A stretch of DNA of 64,000 bases from Geosiphon pyriformis. Lineage: Eukaryota > Glomeromycota > Glomeromycetes > Archaeosporales > Geosiphonaceae. Position numbers and translations under genes: made by a program. The notes beneath the pieces are model-generated. The model was not told the origin of the DNA. It did not search any database and was given only the letters and a program-made list of their open reading frames with translations. The DNA lies in assembly GCA_016748015.1 (NCBI GenBank), contig JAAOMT010000760.1, positions 234,663 through 298,662 of the forward strand. Direction: 5' to 3'. Position 1 is the stretch's first letter. Each line of letters begins with the position of its first letter. Positions 46,136-58,147 of the stretch are shown here, one piece after another.

Positions 46136-46572
46136 CTTGTTGATTTTCTGGTCACAATGAAAGCATAAAAATATTAAAAAATTGGTTTTTCTTTTTTTCT
46201 TTTTTTTTTGTTATTTCAGCTATTTCTTTCAATATATCTTTGTTTATAACTATAAATCCAATAAACTTTTTTGTTGATGGCTCTAATTCTAATTTGGCTA
46301 AGTTGACATCCCAATTTGGCATGAAAAAAAAACAAGTTGAGAATATTTACACTTATAATACATCCTATAAGAAACCAAGGAAACTTGTAGTTAACAATAA
46401 ATTGGTTGATTTATTTGCTGACTCTTTAAATGAAAATAGATAATATTAAGCCTAAAAAATTTGAAATAGCAAGGTTAGTAGTAAAACATGCAGTATTAAT
46501 AATATTTCAAATATTAAAAATATAAAAAACATAATTGTTAAGAAAATTAGCTACATATAAAGTTCTAATATG
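46136..46572 (+). mobile_element. LINE copy 5, 5' part (strongly AT-mutated)
   Basis: The leader (TTGATTTTCTGGTCACAATG with an AAGCAT block) matches copies 2 and 4. The ORF1 N-terminus follows at about 46252-46443 (NPINFFVDGSNSNL, KKKQVENIYTYNTSYKKPRK), collinear with MDPVGFSAGGSASG of copy 2. It is interrupted by the hAT-like transposon at 46573 and resumes at 50788. Confidence 0.75.
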
Positions 46573-46833
46573 TAGTCTGATTTAATTCAAATTCAATCAA
46601 ACCACTGAACCAAACTGAACTTAAACAAAAAATTTGGCAAATTTTCAAACTCAAACTTAAATCATATTTAAAATTACTAAACTTGAATCAAATCTGAACA
46701 CATATAACAAGTTTGATTCAAGTTCAGTTTAAAGTTTATAAATATGTTAAGTTTAACTATTAAAAATATTATATTATATTATATTATTATTTAATTTTCT
46801 TTTTAATAATTTTTGTATTTATAATCAAAAACA

Positions 46834-46929
46834 CTATGCTGCTTTTATAATTTTAGACACTAAATGAGACCTTATATCTGTAATTATATTTTTACATACA
46901 GAAAAAATATGTTCAACAGCAATAGATAA
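46834..46929 (-). pseudogene. hAT transposase C-terminal (dimerisation) motif remnant
   Basis: Minus-strand translation gives LSIAVEHIFSVCKNIITDIR followed by SHLVSKIIKAA and a stop. This matches the hAT C-terminal signature pattern (Pro-Ala-Thr-like start, SER-FS, N-I-I-T, R-S-L, K). Several signature residues are changed. The rest of the transposase on the minus strand is too eroded for me to trace. The ORF 50612-50358 near the presumed 5' end may be part of it, but I see no clear BED finger. Confidence 0.6.
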
Positions 46930-47568
46930 TCTTTAGATTGTCAAATAATTACAAGTCATATATACAAGATAAAGAAATTATGTTTAATATATTTAAATAT
47001 CAAATTATTAATAAAATATTAATTTAGATAAATATTTTTGTAATATATCTTTCATTATGTTATTACATTTATTTTCTTATTGGTTATTTTTTTAGAAATA
47101 TAACAATCAATTTTATTAAGTTTATTTTTCTTATTATTGTTAAAGTTTGTCTTTAATATAGATTATATAATTGATGTTATAGTATTATTAAAATTGCTAT
47201 TCAACAAAAAACTGTTATTTGTTATTAGTATAATATTTAATGTGTACTTTATTTCAAAGAGAGTACATATTTTAAAGATTTATTTATCATGTAAAAATTG
47301 AAAAATAAAACTGTTTAAATAAATTAATAACTTACAATTCTTTTATTTTATTAATATTGTTATTCAAAAATTTTCTTTTTATAAAATAATGTAATTTTTT
47401 TCTTGGATCTAATACAGTATAAAATATTATAGTTGTATTTGTTTTAGAATAATATTTAATTAACTTTCTTCTTATTGTCTTAGCTGTCATAATAAATAGT
47501 AGATCTAATATTAAATATGTTAAATATATAATTAAATAAATATAATCGAAATTATAATGTTTTACCAG

Positions 47569-48384
47569 TGTTACAGCTTATGAATTTAATAGAAATTATA
47601 AATAATATAAATTAGCCAATTATAAAATAGCACAGCAACAATTTATAAAAAGAAATAATTTACAAATAACAGCAAATACTATTTTACAATAGCAGCAAGC
47701 ACTATCATGCAAAAGCAGCAAGCACTATTTCACAATAGCAGCAAGCACTATTTAAAAATAATAGAAATAAAGTATTACAAGATATTATTTTGTAAAACAA
47801 TTATTATATATATATACAATAGTTTTTAATGATGAAAAAAAAAACAGCTTTAACTCGAAGCAACAAATATCTAAATAAAATCTTATTCAAAAAGAATTAA
47901 TAAAAATAATAAATTGAATAAACATTACAATTATAAGATTAACAATAGAATTCACATATTTTCTCTAGTGAATAAAACTATTATTCTATCTCTAAACCCT
48001 TTGAAAGAATAATTTCTGATCAAGATTATTCACATAGTTACTAATTAAATTGAAAAAGCTTTATTATATACTTAAGAAAATCATGAAAAGATCATTAACA
48101 TTCTATGTTTCTAGATTAGAGAAACACATTAGACAATTGCAAGGATAGCCTCAGAGAAGACTTCAAACAGCGGGTAGATTTCAGATTAGCCTTTGGAAAG
48201 AAGTACACAACATATAAAGACAACTAGAATTAAAAAAAAGACTTACATCACAACATTAAGAGAAAATCTTTAGTATATTATTATTAATATCCAACACATA
48301 AAATCAAGGAACTCATGAGAGACTGATTGCAATTAAAATGAGATATCAACAATTAAAATATACCAAAAAAACACTCCTATAACA
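47569..48384 (-). repeat. Solo LTR H inside the hAT-like element
   Basis: 816 bp with TGTTA...TAACA termini, flanked by CCAG (47565-47568) and CCAA (48385-48388), a near-match 4-bp duplication. It is unrelated in sequence to LTRs A-D and F, so it is another LTR family. Its composition is less A/T-biased than the surrounding hAT. It is probably read on the minus strand (start TGTTATAGGAGTG), but the orientation is not certain. Confidence 0.65.
47668..47759. repeat. Tandem repeat, four units of 23 bp, within solo LTR H
   Basis: Units start at 47668, 47691, 47714 and 47737 with consensus AGCAGCAAGCACTATTTCAC plus AAT. Units 2-4 are nearly identical and unit 1 is diverged. Such arrays in the promoter-bearing part of an LTR often hold transcription-factor sites. 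Confidence 0.8.
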
Positions 48385-50787
48385 CCAAATTTATTATTAT
48401 CAATCATGTCTTTGATATGATTAAAAATAATATTAAAGAGAAAAATAATTAAGAAGACAGTATTATTTAAACTGGCTAATATTTTAACTATAATATTCTT
48501 AAATAGTTCAAAAAATTTAGCAATTTTATTGAAAACAGCCCATTAATTGTGTAAAATAACATATTAATAAAGGTTAATATAAATGTTAATAAGAGTATTT
48601 AATGCTTATAAATTTACAGTTAAAATTTTTATATTTAAAACATATAAAATTAAAAATAAATGACTTGTTAATTTAAAAGATAACTTATTTTTAACCATAT
48701 TGTAAGTAAAATTTTATTGAATAGAACAATCCAGAATGAGTTTATGATATTTAATTTAACATGTATTATAGATATATTCAAGAAGCTTAAAATGTTAAAG
48801 TAAAATATAGATTGCAGAGTTAAATTTCTTAATTTTTAATTTATATAAAGTTTATATTAGGAAAATTTTAAGTAAATATATTTAGTTTAAATTTTTAACA
48901 AATATTTTGAAAATATAATTTTTTATTTCATCTAGAACTGTCTGTACTGTTAAGTTTAAAATATGATTAAAGCATTAAAATTAAAGATTCTTCAAGTTCT
49001 ATTGAATGTTTTTTTTTCTAATTTTCTTATTAACTTTTTTATAAAAATACTATTATTTGTGGTATTATTAAGAGTAATAGCAAGAAGCTGTAAAAAAAAT
49101 TAGGTTATAACTAATAAAATTAATAGAAAATTTGTATAAAAAGAGAATAAGTATAACTTTTTTTTTAAAAAAATTTTAATTTTTTTGGCTAAAAATTTGG
49201 CTTAAGACAATAATAAAAACCACTTAAATTAATATTAAGAAAACATGGTTTTTGATAATATGAACACTATAGTAATTCTGAGTCTTAAATAATACTAATA
49301 TCAAAAATTTAGCTTTGGACCAATAATAAAAATCAACTTAAGCCAATATTGAAAAAATATAATTTTTGATAATATGAACATTATAGTAATTTTGAATTTT
49401 AGATAATAATAATGCCAAAAATTTAGCTTTGAAACAATAATAAAAACCAACTTAATCTAATATTAAGAAAACGTAATTTTTAATGATATGAGCACTATAA
49501 TAACTTTAAGTCTTAAATAATACTAATATGCTACATAATATGCCAATTTTATTATTGGCCATCAGTTAACTTAAATTTATGCAAAAATATATATATGTAT
49601 TTTTGATGTAATTCTATAATTTTTTAATACTTTAAAAAATCTGTTCATAATATTTATTTTATTATATTGTCTATTCATTAATTCAAACTTAATTATTGTT
49701 TATTAAAAGTTCTAATTGTTATTAATATAATAAGTAGTAATAGAAACAAAAATTTTGTTATTAAAAGATGTTCAAAAATTTGATGTAAAGAAAATTTTGG
49801 ATTTAATAGTACTTAAATATACCTATCATATTATAAATATAGTACTTATTCTTAATTTTTGTCTATCCAAAACATAGTGGTTTATAACTTTATTTTTAAT
49901 TACATTAATACAAACAGGTTGAAAAATAAGATTCAAATATTGAAATATTTTGATTAATTCAAAGTTTTCTACTATAAAAAATAGTTGTTGATAATTAATA
50001 AGCCAAATAATAATTATGTAATAAAGTTTTTTATTATTAATATCAATAACAGTTACTACAAAAGACTAGAACAGTTTTCTAGTTAAATTGGCCAAAAATT
50101 ATAAAAAAAATAGCAATTTTACTTATTAAAACATTTTTTCAATTGACTTGTAATCTTTTTGAACATTTTGTCTTTTTTTTATAATATTCTTTTATTGTAA
50201 TATATATTGTTCAGTAGAAAGCCTCTAAATAACACCATAAAAATTTGGTAGTATATATAGTTCTGCAAAAAAATAGTTTATGCACATAATTTGAAACTAT
50301 ATATTTAGCTGTTTTTTTTATCTACTTAAACTTATCAAAATAGTCTTATATTTTATTCTAAAAACTATATTTACTAAATATATTAATATTTGGACTATTT
50401 GGGTTATTAAATTCTATTATTTTAAATTTTGAATCTTTAGTAACATTAGATAATATTAACAATAAATTCATTTTGATAAGTTGAAGAGTAAAATTGTTAT
50501 ATATACATAGAGTTATATATTTTTTTAAATAATTATAGTAATTAAACAAAGTAATAATTAATAAACAAATAATACAAGTTATATTTTTTTTGATTTTATT
50601 AAACTTAAACAAGTTTATGAACTTTGAACCAGACTTAAACTGAACTCAAACTTGTTAAAAAAATTTAATGCTAAATTTAAATCAAATCTACTTTAAAAAA
50701 TTGGTTTAATTCAAGTTTGGTTTATAATTTAAATTAAATTTAAACAACATCTAAAGTTCAGTTTAGTTTAATTCAATTGGAATCCTA

Positions 50788-52896
50788 ATTATATGGACTT
50801 AAATATTTTAAATATTGATAATGTAATAAATAACACAATATTAAAAAAGACATGTATTAAAATATATGTTTTGGGCAGCTTATCAAAGAGTAATAAATAA
50901 ATTTTCTTTATTAATTTAAGCAACAATAACAATGTTTGCTATTTTACTTTTCCAAGTTTTTTGGTTTTCAATAATTGTTATTTGTTAAATAATAAATTAA
51001 AAAAATAGAGTTTTTGAACCAGTTAAATCATTTATATTAGATATTAATTTAATAATAAATTAATAACATTAAAAAAAAATTTATTATATTGATTGTTTTA
51101 AAGAAACATCTATTTTTTTAAAATTCTAAAGAATTATTAGATTTATTTTTACATTAGATTTAAGTTTAAAAAAGATTAAAAATATGGCTGTTAATAAGAA
51201 AATTTTGGTAAATAATAATATTAAAAAAATAAATAGTCATACAAATTGGAAAATAATTGTTAAAAAAATTTCAGTTGATCTTTTCAAATTAGCTATGGAA
51301 TTAGTTTTTTTTAAATTTGACAAGATTATATCAATTAAAATACAGTTTATTGATTTTTGGCAAAATATTTTGATTGAATTTAAGCTTGCTAATATTGCTG
51401 ATTTGGTTTTAGCTAAGTAATCAATTCTTATAAATAAAAATTCTGTGTGTATAATTAAAACTGTTAATAATAAACATACATGAATATTTAAGGATCAACA
51501 TTAAACTTTGCTATATACTTTATTAGTTGGTATTACTATTTATAATATTTTTGATTTGTTGATTTTATATGGTAAAAAAACTTGTTTTATTGGCTATAAT
51601 CTAAGTTTATATAAATATAACTAGTATATAATTGTTTGTTTTGTTGATAAAGCATCAAAAAAGATCACTATTAATTTTATTCTAGTGTTTAAAAATGTAA
51701 ATTTGTACTAGACTGGCTTATTACTAGTTATTTATTCTAAGTATAAACAATTTAGTCATGTTTTTGTTATATATTCTGGTGGTAAAAATTCAAGTAATTA
51801 TAGTAATAAGTTGATTTTATCCTAAAATTAAGTGTATTTGACCAATATATATAAGAAAAAACATATTTTTATAGTCTATTTAGTTTTTTTAGTGGTAAAA
51901 CTTGGGTTTAGATTGGCAGTAGTTCTTTATTTTCTTTTTTTTTGTGTAAAATAATTTCTTGAAAGTTGAGTGATTTGGAATTGTGTTTAGTAACAAATTT
52001 TTTAACAAAAAAATTAATGTGATAAATTAAAAGATGTTTTGTTGAAAGAAAAAATTGAATTTTAAAGGCTTTATACTTTACTAATTTAAGTTAGTGTCAA
52101 AGTTTTTGTGTGATAAAAATTTTTTGGTGATTAATTTTGCCAATATTAGTGGTTTTTATAGCTTAGATATTCTAAACTCTAAAGAATTTTCTAATATATA
52201 AAAGTGTTTACATAAGATTTGGTCTGATTCTATTATGGCTTATATAAATAAATCCTTAAATATACTGGTTCTGCTAAAATTACTAGTAAGACAATTACTT
52301 ATTTTCCTGCTGTAGATATAAGTATTAGTATTAAGATATATAGATTTTTGCTATCTACAATAGCCAAATTACAGACTGTTGCTCTGTCTTTAAAATGTGT
52401 TTTATCTTTTTGTATAGTAGTTTTGTATCTAAATAGCCAAGCTGCTATTAATATATATGTGGCTAAGATTTTGTTTGCTGTATCAAACTTTCATAATTAA
52501 TGCTAAATAAAAAAAACATATTGCTAATCTGATAAAAAATAAAGATTTTTCTGTTAGTTGAGTAAAAATTAAAAATTATTCAGAAATTTTAGACAATATT
52601 AAAACTAATGTAATAATAAGTAAAACTACTTACTTTTTTTTTCTTTGCTAACTAAAGTGTGTAAATATTTCATAATAGCTAAAAACACAGCTGTGTTTAG
52701 TAATACTTGTTATTTTGTGTGTAATTAATACAGATCTATTTGTCATGCTTAATAAGAGACTGGCTTTGGTCATAATATAATTTTGAATGTACTAATTAGA
52801 AAGATGAATTAATTAGCTACTACAAAGGTTTAATATCTTGACTTATATATACTTTTTGAGTTTACTAATAGAAAGTCTGCTAATTTGTATATGTAT
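50788..52896 (+). mobile_element. LINE copy 5, 3' part, AT-mutated and internally deleted
   Basis: ORF1 resumes here. An open piece at 51184-51420 (KILVNNNIKKINSHTNWKII, then FDKIISIKIQFIDFWQN) is the AT-rewritten RRM-like block of copies 2 and 4. After the ORF1 C-terminal area (about 51960) the sequence jumps to the RNase H region of ORF2 (52190-52660, with SLNILVLLK and CVLSFCIVV-like blocks and a GHSG-like remnant). Endonuclease and RT are therefore deleted. It ends at LTR F (52897), which inserted here. Confidence 0.72.
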
Positions 52897-53695
52897 TGTT
52901 ACAGATGATTATTTGGGATCTCAAAGCAAATAACAAATCTGTAACTTAGTGTTTGGTTGGTATTCTGGTGTTGATATCTGAAGGTTTTGTTGTGGAGTTC
53001 TTTGTATAATAGACAGAAATTTAATAGTTGTTTTCAATAGTCTTCTGGAATCACAATTCCATCAAATTTTTTTCTCAGCATGGTGGCTGGTAATCCTTCT
53101 GGTAAGCTATCCTCAAATCTATAAGTGTTTTACCCTTGTTTTACAGGTCTTTTACCAGTCTCTATGATGTCTGTATCTCAGTGCTTAATCTTTAATCAAT
53201 TTAGTAATACCAAAAAATAACAAAAAAAAATAAAAAAAAATAAAAAATAATAAAGAAATAAACAAAAGCAATTGCAAGTTAGTATTTTGTCAATAGCCAT
53301 AATTAAAAGCTATTGTTCCAGTGTGGTTAAGTATCAATTACTATCAACATGAAGTGTTAATAATGAAAAGTGGATTGAGATAGTAAATAATTATTTATTG
53401 ATATTTGTAAATAAAAGAGTGCTTAGATCAGATCTAAACTTGGAATTTCTAACTACAAGATTCTGTTTTTTCTACCTTTAGCACTATTGCTATATATACA
53501 TAATTGAGATTCCTCAATTCCTTAATTCTTCATACCAGGAATCCTGGAATTTCTGGAATTCTGGAATTTTTCTTGAAAGAAATTCTGGAATCCTGCAATT
53601 TCTTGTATGAGAATCCTGAAATTCCACATTTACTATGACTACTTCTGATTGGCTAATTTATATGCTAATATGCTCCTTATGTTCTATGAATAACA
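52897..53695 (-). repeat. LTR F (3' LTR of gypsy element 2)
   Basis: 799 bp, termini TGTTA...TAACA intact, homologous to LTRs A-D. It has an A-rich block near 53215-53270, a TATATATACATAA box near 53493 and AATTCTGGAATT repeats near 53540-53590. A polypurine tract (AAAAAGAAGAAAATAA on the minus strand) lies immediately inside at 53696-53711. Confidence 0.85.
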
Positions 53696-53709
53696 TTATT
53701 TTCTTCTTT

Positions 53710-55540
53710 TTAATATTGAGCTCTATCGAGATCTCCTAAATCTCCTAACTCTAATTTGCTGTTTTTGAGTATTTTTTGAACTTTTTTTTCGAGAATTACT
53801 TGAGTTATTTTGTTCTGTAATTCTTTGAATTGGGTGTTAGTCATTTTTTCCATTTGGTTAACTGTAATAGAGTCTATTTCTGAATGAAATAAGATTTCTG
53901 GTCTGTCTTGAAATCCAGTATATAGCCAATAGATGGCTCTCACTTGTATAGTCAAATTGTTCTTTCCCACAAACTGTTCTAGTTGTTGCAATATTGTTGT
54001 GTCGAATAATTATTTTGTTTTATCCATGTATAGGTTTTAAATATTCAAGTATCATCCCAAGTGAAAATAGCAAAAGTTTCTTGGAAATTCATGTATCCAC
54101 TATTTTCAAGTTTCTTTGGTCAACTCTTAATATGTGGTAATACTTGTTGGTTCTTCCATTGCTAATTTTATCTTCAGAACTATTTTGTTGATAGTGTTTT
54201 TTGTTTTTCTTTGACTTTTGTATTTGGGTACTTTTCTGGTATTTCGGTATCGAATGGTTTGTTGATTGATAGTAATTTTTATATTCTGTTGTTGAATTAG
54301 TTGGAAGAGTTGTTGTGCTAGTAACTGGATATTGTCAGTAATTTCCATTTTTCTGAAGTCTTTTGTTGTGTCTACCATGTCTTTATATACTCTTTTTATT
54401 GTTCAATTTTATGTGTTTGGTCCAATAATTATGATTGGTTTCAGATCTCATGAAATTTTATTTGGTTGGACTAGTATTTTCTGTACTCCTAATTGTGAAA
54501 TATTCCTGGTAGATGGTAACACTATATGGTAATATGATTTCAGTTGATCACCATGTGCTGCTTTGGCTAAGATTTTGTTGTCTTATTTTAATTTATAAGC
54601 TCTATTTCAAAGAATTTCTTCTATGTAAAATGGTCTGTCTCATTTGGGGTCAAATTTTCCACTCCATTGTTTTTCTGTTTTAGTATAATGTAGAAGTACT
54701 TTGTTCTCAATCTTGAATTCAACTGGTTTATTTGATAGTTGGTTATTATGTCTTTCTTTTTGTTTTTCTTGTGACTTTTAAATGTTATTAGCTGCTTTTC
54801 ACCTTTTGTTTTCTAGTGTTTCCATCAAGTCATATGTTCTTCTTAACAATGTTTCCTGCAAATTGTCTTCAGTTATTGGTTCTGTTGGATAAGTGTTGAC
54901 TTCTATCTCTACTGATAATGTTGCTGTTCTACTATATACTAATTCAAATGGTGTTGCTTGTGTAGTGTCTTGCTTTATTGTCCAATAAGCAAATAATACT
55001 GATAGTATAAACAAATTCCATTTATCCTGGTTTTTTTGACTGATCTTGGCAATTGCTTCACACAATATTCTGTTAAATCTTTCAACTAATCTATTTGTTT
55101 GTAGATGGTATAATAATAATAATGGTCTTTTTATCCCAAATTTTTGACTTAATTCTGTCAATGTTCTATTTACAAAGTGAATTCCTTGATCTAATAATAG
55201 TTCTTTTGGACATCCATGTTGACATATCAAATCTTGATGAATGAATTCAACAATGGATTTTGCATCTGCTCTTTGAATGGCTTTTGCTTCTGGTCATTTT
55301 GTGAGATAATCTATGGCTACTGCAATATATTTGTTGTCTTTACTAGTGATTGTTAATGGTCTGACTAAGTCAATCCCAATATGATCGAATGATTGTCCCA
55401 CTTTGATTGGTCTTAATGGTTTACTGCAGTCTTGTTTCTCTTTTTTTCTAATAAGCATCACAATTTTGCACATATTAAATAATATCTGGATATATTAATG
55501 GCCAATAATATCTTTTTTTGGTTTTTTCTATGGTTGCTTC
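53710..55540 (-). pseudogene. Gypsy element 2 integrase and C-terminal tail
   Basis: The minus-strand ORF 55230-54799 holds the DDE core second half: LLLDQGIHFVN with the second Asp, then a Glu in LVERFNR. There are exactly 35 residues between Asp and Glu, the classical D-35-E spacing. The first Asp lies upstream near 55300 (VAIDYLTK) followed by TGA where Trp is expected. Downstream is a linker with ILAKAAHGDQLKSYYH (about 54540-54580), conserved in element 3. A tail follows in ORFs 54378-54127 and 53991-53710, rich in charged and helical residues and with no domain I recognise. Confidence 0.8.
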
Positions 55541-55639
55541 TTTATAAAAATGTCCTGCTATTGGATCTGAGTACATGTTGAATAATATTGTTTCTTTCTC
55601 TGGTTGGTTGATTTGGACTTTTTCTATTCTTCCAGTAAA

Positions 55640-57000
55640 GTATATTTTGATGGTTAATAAAATATTTTGATTGTTGTTTTATGTTCTTTTGTTCTTTTTG
55701 AGATAATTTCTCCTTGAACAATTGGATATTTATATAGTGTTGTAGTTGTTGGTATTTTTGTATATTTATTTTTTGTTATATTTTTGGGTTAAAATGTTTT
55801 TAAATTTGTCTTATTTATAATAATTCATTGGTATTTCCGGTTTTTTTTTCTTTTTTGTAATGTACTGTATAATTAAATAGTAAAAGTTCTATTTTCTATT
55901 TGGCATAGTAATCATCTCCAAATTTTTGCTTCTGGATTGAAGTCAGTCCTTTGTGATCAGTATATACATCAAACTTTTGACTTAAGTATTCTTTCCATTT
56001 GATGACAGCCTAATAGATAGCTAAGTGCTTTAGTGCTGGGGTTTCATAGTTCTTTTCAGTTGGACTTAAGCTTCTACTGGTATAAGCTACTGGGTGTTTT
56101 TGTTTATCTGGTCTTTTTTGCAATAGTACCATTTCCAATACTTGACCAGATGTATCAATTATAATTATGAATGGCTTGCTATAATCCAGATAGATCAGTA
56201 CTGAAGCTTGAACAAGCTTTCTTCTTAATATATCAAAAGCTTCTTGCTGAGTTTCTGTCCATTCATATTTGGTGTTCTTTGTTTGGAACTGGTGTAGTGG
56301 TTAAGCTATTTTGAAAAAGTCTTTGATAAAGTGGCAGTAGTATCCAGCAAATCTCAAAAATGCTCTTAATTCTGTAAGATTATTTGGTACTGGAAAGTTT
56401 TTAACAATCTCAATCTTATCTGAATCTGTCTTAATATCATCTTTGCTCACAACATGTCCCAAAAACTTGAGTTCTGTTTTGCCAAAGAAACATTTGTTAA
56501 CATTTAATTTCAATCCTACTTGTCTGAAACTTTTAAATACTTGTTGGAAATAATGCAGATAATTATTAAATGTTTTTAAGAACACATTGGTGTCATCCAA
56601 GTATACGACTACTGATTTCTATAGTAGTCCAGCATAAACAATTTTTATGAATTACTGGAAAGTGGCTGGAGTATTCATCAAGCCAAATGGCATAACCTTA
56701 AATTCGAAATTTCCTTTCTGTATTGTAAAAGCTGTTTTCTTTTTATCTTTTGGTTTTATGGCTACTTGCCAGTAATTACTGTCTAAGTCTAATGTTGAGA
56801 ACTATTTTTTTCCTCCAAAAGCATTAAACAGCTTTTGGATCTTTGAAGTTGAATAACTATCTCTTTTGGTTACTTCATTTAGTTTTCTGTAATTCATACA
56901 AAAGCAGATTTTTCCATTTTTCTTATAGACTAGTACCACTGGTAATAACCATGGGCTTATTAATGGCTGAATTAACCTATTGTCAAATATTTAATTGATT
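55640..57000 (-). pseudogene. Gypsy element 2 reverse transcriptase / RNase H
   Basis: The ORF 56600-56301 begins just past the active site (DDTNVFLKTFNNYL) and runs through NVNKCFFGKTELKFLGHVVS to LRAFLRFAGYYCHFIKDF, a well-conserved gypsy RT thumb. The active-site box on the minus strand near 56600-56615 is YLDD, intact. The palm lies further upstream (to about 57000) with several stops. RNase H (about 56200-55900) is broken. Confidence 0.82.
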
Positions 57001-57560
57001 TCTTAACAAATAATCTCATGGCTGGCTGGTAATACTCTGTATGCTCTTTGTTTAATTAGCATTACATCTTCAGTCTTGATCTGATGTTGGATTATGTCAG
57101 TTTTGCCAAATTTATTTTCATTTGCAAAGATGTTGTTGAAATTGTTGAGTAATATCTTAAGCTATATACATTGTAATGAGTCTAGATTCCCCAAGTTCAT
57201 TTGTTTTAATTGCTTTGGTTGGAGCAGATAATATTCTTCTTGTCTGTATATGGTTTGAGATGTAATATCTACATATTCACACAGTTGTGGAAAGTCTGAA
57301 ATGGTGTTTGGCAGTTGGTCTTTAATTTTGGTGGTTAAGTATTCAATAATAATTTCTTCTGGTATCTCAATAATATCTTTTGTGTTGTTATAAATGGGAA
57401 TTTTGATGTGTTTGTGATTCTTGGCTGGTATGTATAGATTGACTAATCCAATCTTTTCTAATTCACAAAGTGTTGCTTTTGCCTCAAAAATCTAAACCTG
57501 ATTCTTTACTTTTCTTTTTATGACTACCATGTACTAATTATATAATGAAATGGAAATTGA

Positions 57561-58020
57561 TTAACAGGTGGAGATAATTTCTTTCTTGTCAATAATTTCT
57601 TCCTCTGCCATATTAACTGGTACATCTATTCTACTCATGAATTTAAAACTCTGTATTCCTCTAGCTGTAATCTCTAATTCTTTCCTGTTTCCTACTGATA
57701 CTAATTGAGCTATTTTGACCAGAGGCAGGAATATTGCCTGTACTATTTTTTTGTTTGGCTCTATGATGTAGGTCTTTTCTGAGTCATTTTGTAGCATTGC
57801 AATAATATTTTCTACATATCTTGTATCAATTATTTCTCCTCTGATGTTGATTCTTTTTTTTTGCTAAGCTACTCCTAAATGCTAGTTAAATCATTGTTGT
57901 TGCTGGGATTTCTAATGCTATTTTGAGATCAATACATGTGCACAAATGTGGGTTCTAATTTGATAGCATCTTTCTTTAGATATCTTAAATCAAACTCTAT
58001 ATTGGTATCATGCATATGTT
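57561..58020 (-). pseudogene. Gypsy element 2 dUTPase-like domain in Pol
   Basis: Reading leftwards from about 58020 there is EFDLRYL (motif 1, canonical AGFDL-like), a frame-broken stretch around the RSSL motif, then IRGEIIDTRYVENIIA (motif 3, catalytic Asp retained). The ORF 57797-57561 follows, with NKKIVQAIFLPLVKIAQLV (motif 4 and the C-terminal strand). It ends in a Gly-poor tail resembling motif 5 (RGIQSFKFMSR). The domain lies between the protease/Cys-cluster region and RT. Retroviral dUTPases sit either between Gag and PR or between RT and IN, so this position is unusual. Confidence 0.7.
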
Positions 58021-58147
58021 CTGGCATAATACTTTTATTGTTATTGTTAAACTATTTCAGTTTCTGCTTTTTGGTAAGATTAAGGAGCACAATATATGTT
58101 TTGAGATTTAAATTTGAGTCTGAATCATTGTTATTTTTATTGCCATA

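Larger units (their letters stand above)
46573..50787 (-). mobile_element. hAT-like DNA transposon, 4.2 kb, AT-degraded
   Basis: It splits LINE copy 5 cleanly. The ends form an imperfect inverted repeat (TAGTCTGATTTAATTCAAAT at 46573 against TAGGATTCCAATTGAATTAA read inwards from 50787). Subterminal copies of AACTGAACTT-like motifs occur at both ends in both orientations. 8-bp flanks CTAATATG (46565-46572) and ATTATATG (50788-50795) differ at two positions and would be the target duplication expected of hAT elements. A hAT C-terminal motif is readable on the minus strand near the left end. A solo LTR (47569-48384) sits inside. Confidence 0.72.

Noticed and set aside
47668-47759. Four 23-bp direct repeats as a CRISPR array
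   Set aside because: Units are strictly tandem with no spacers and lie inside an LTR of a eukaryotic element.
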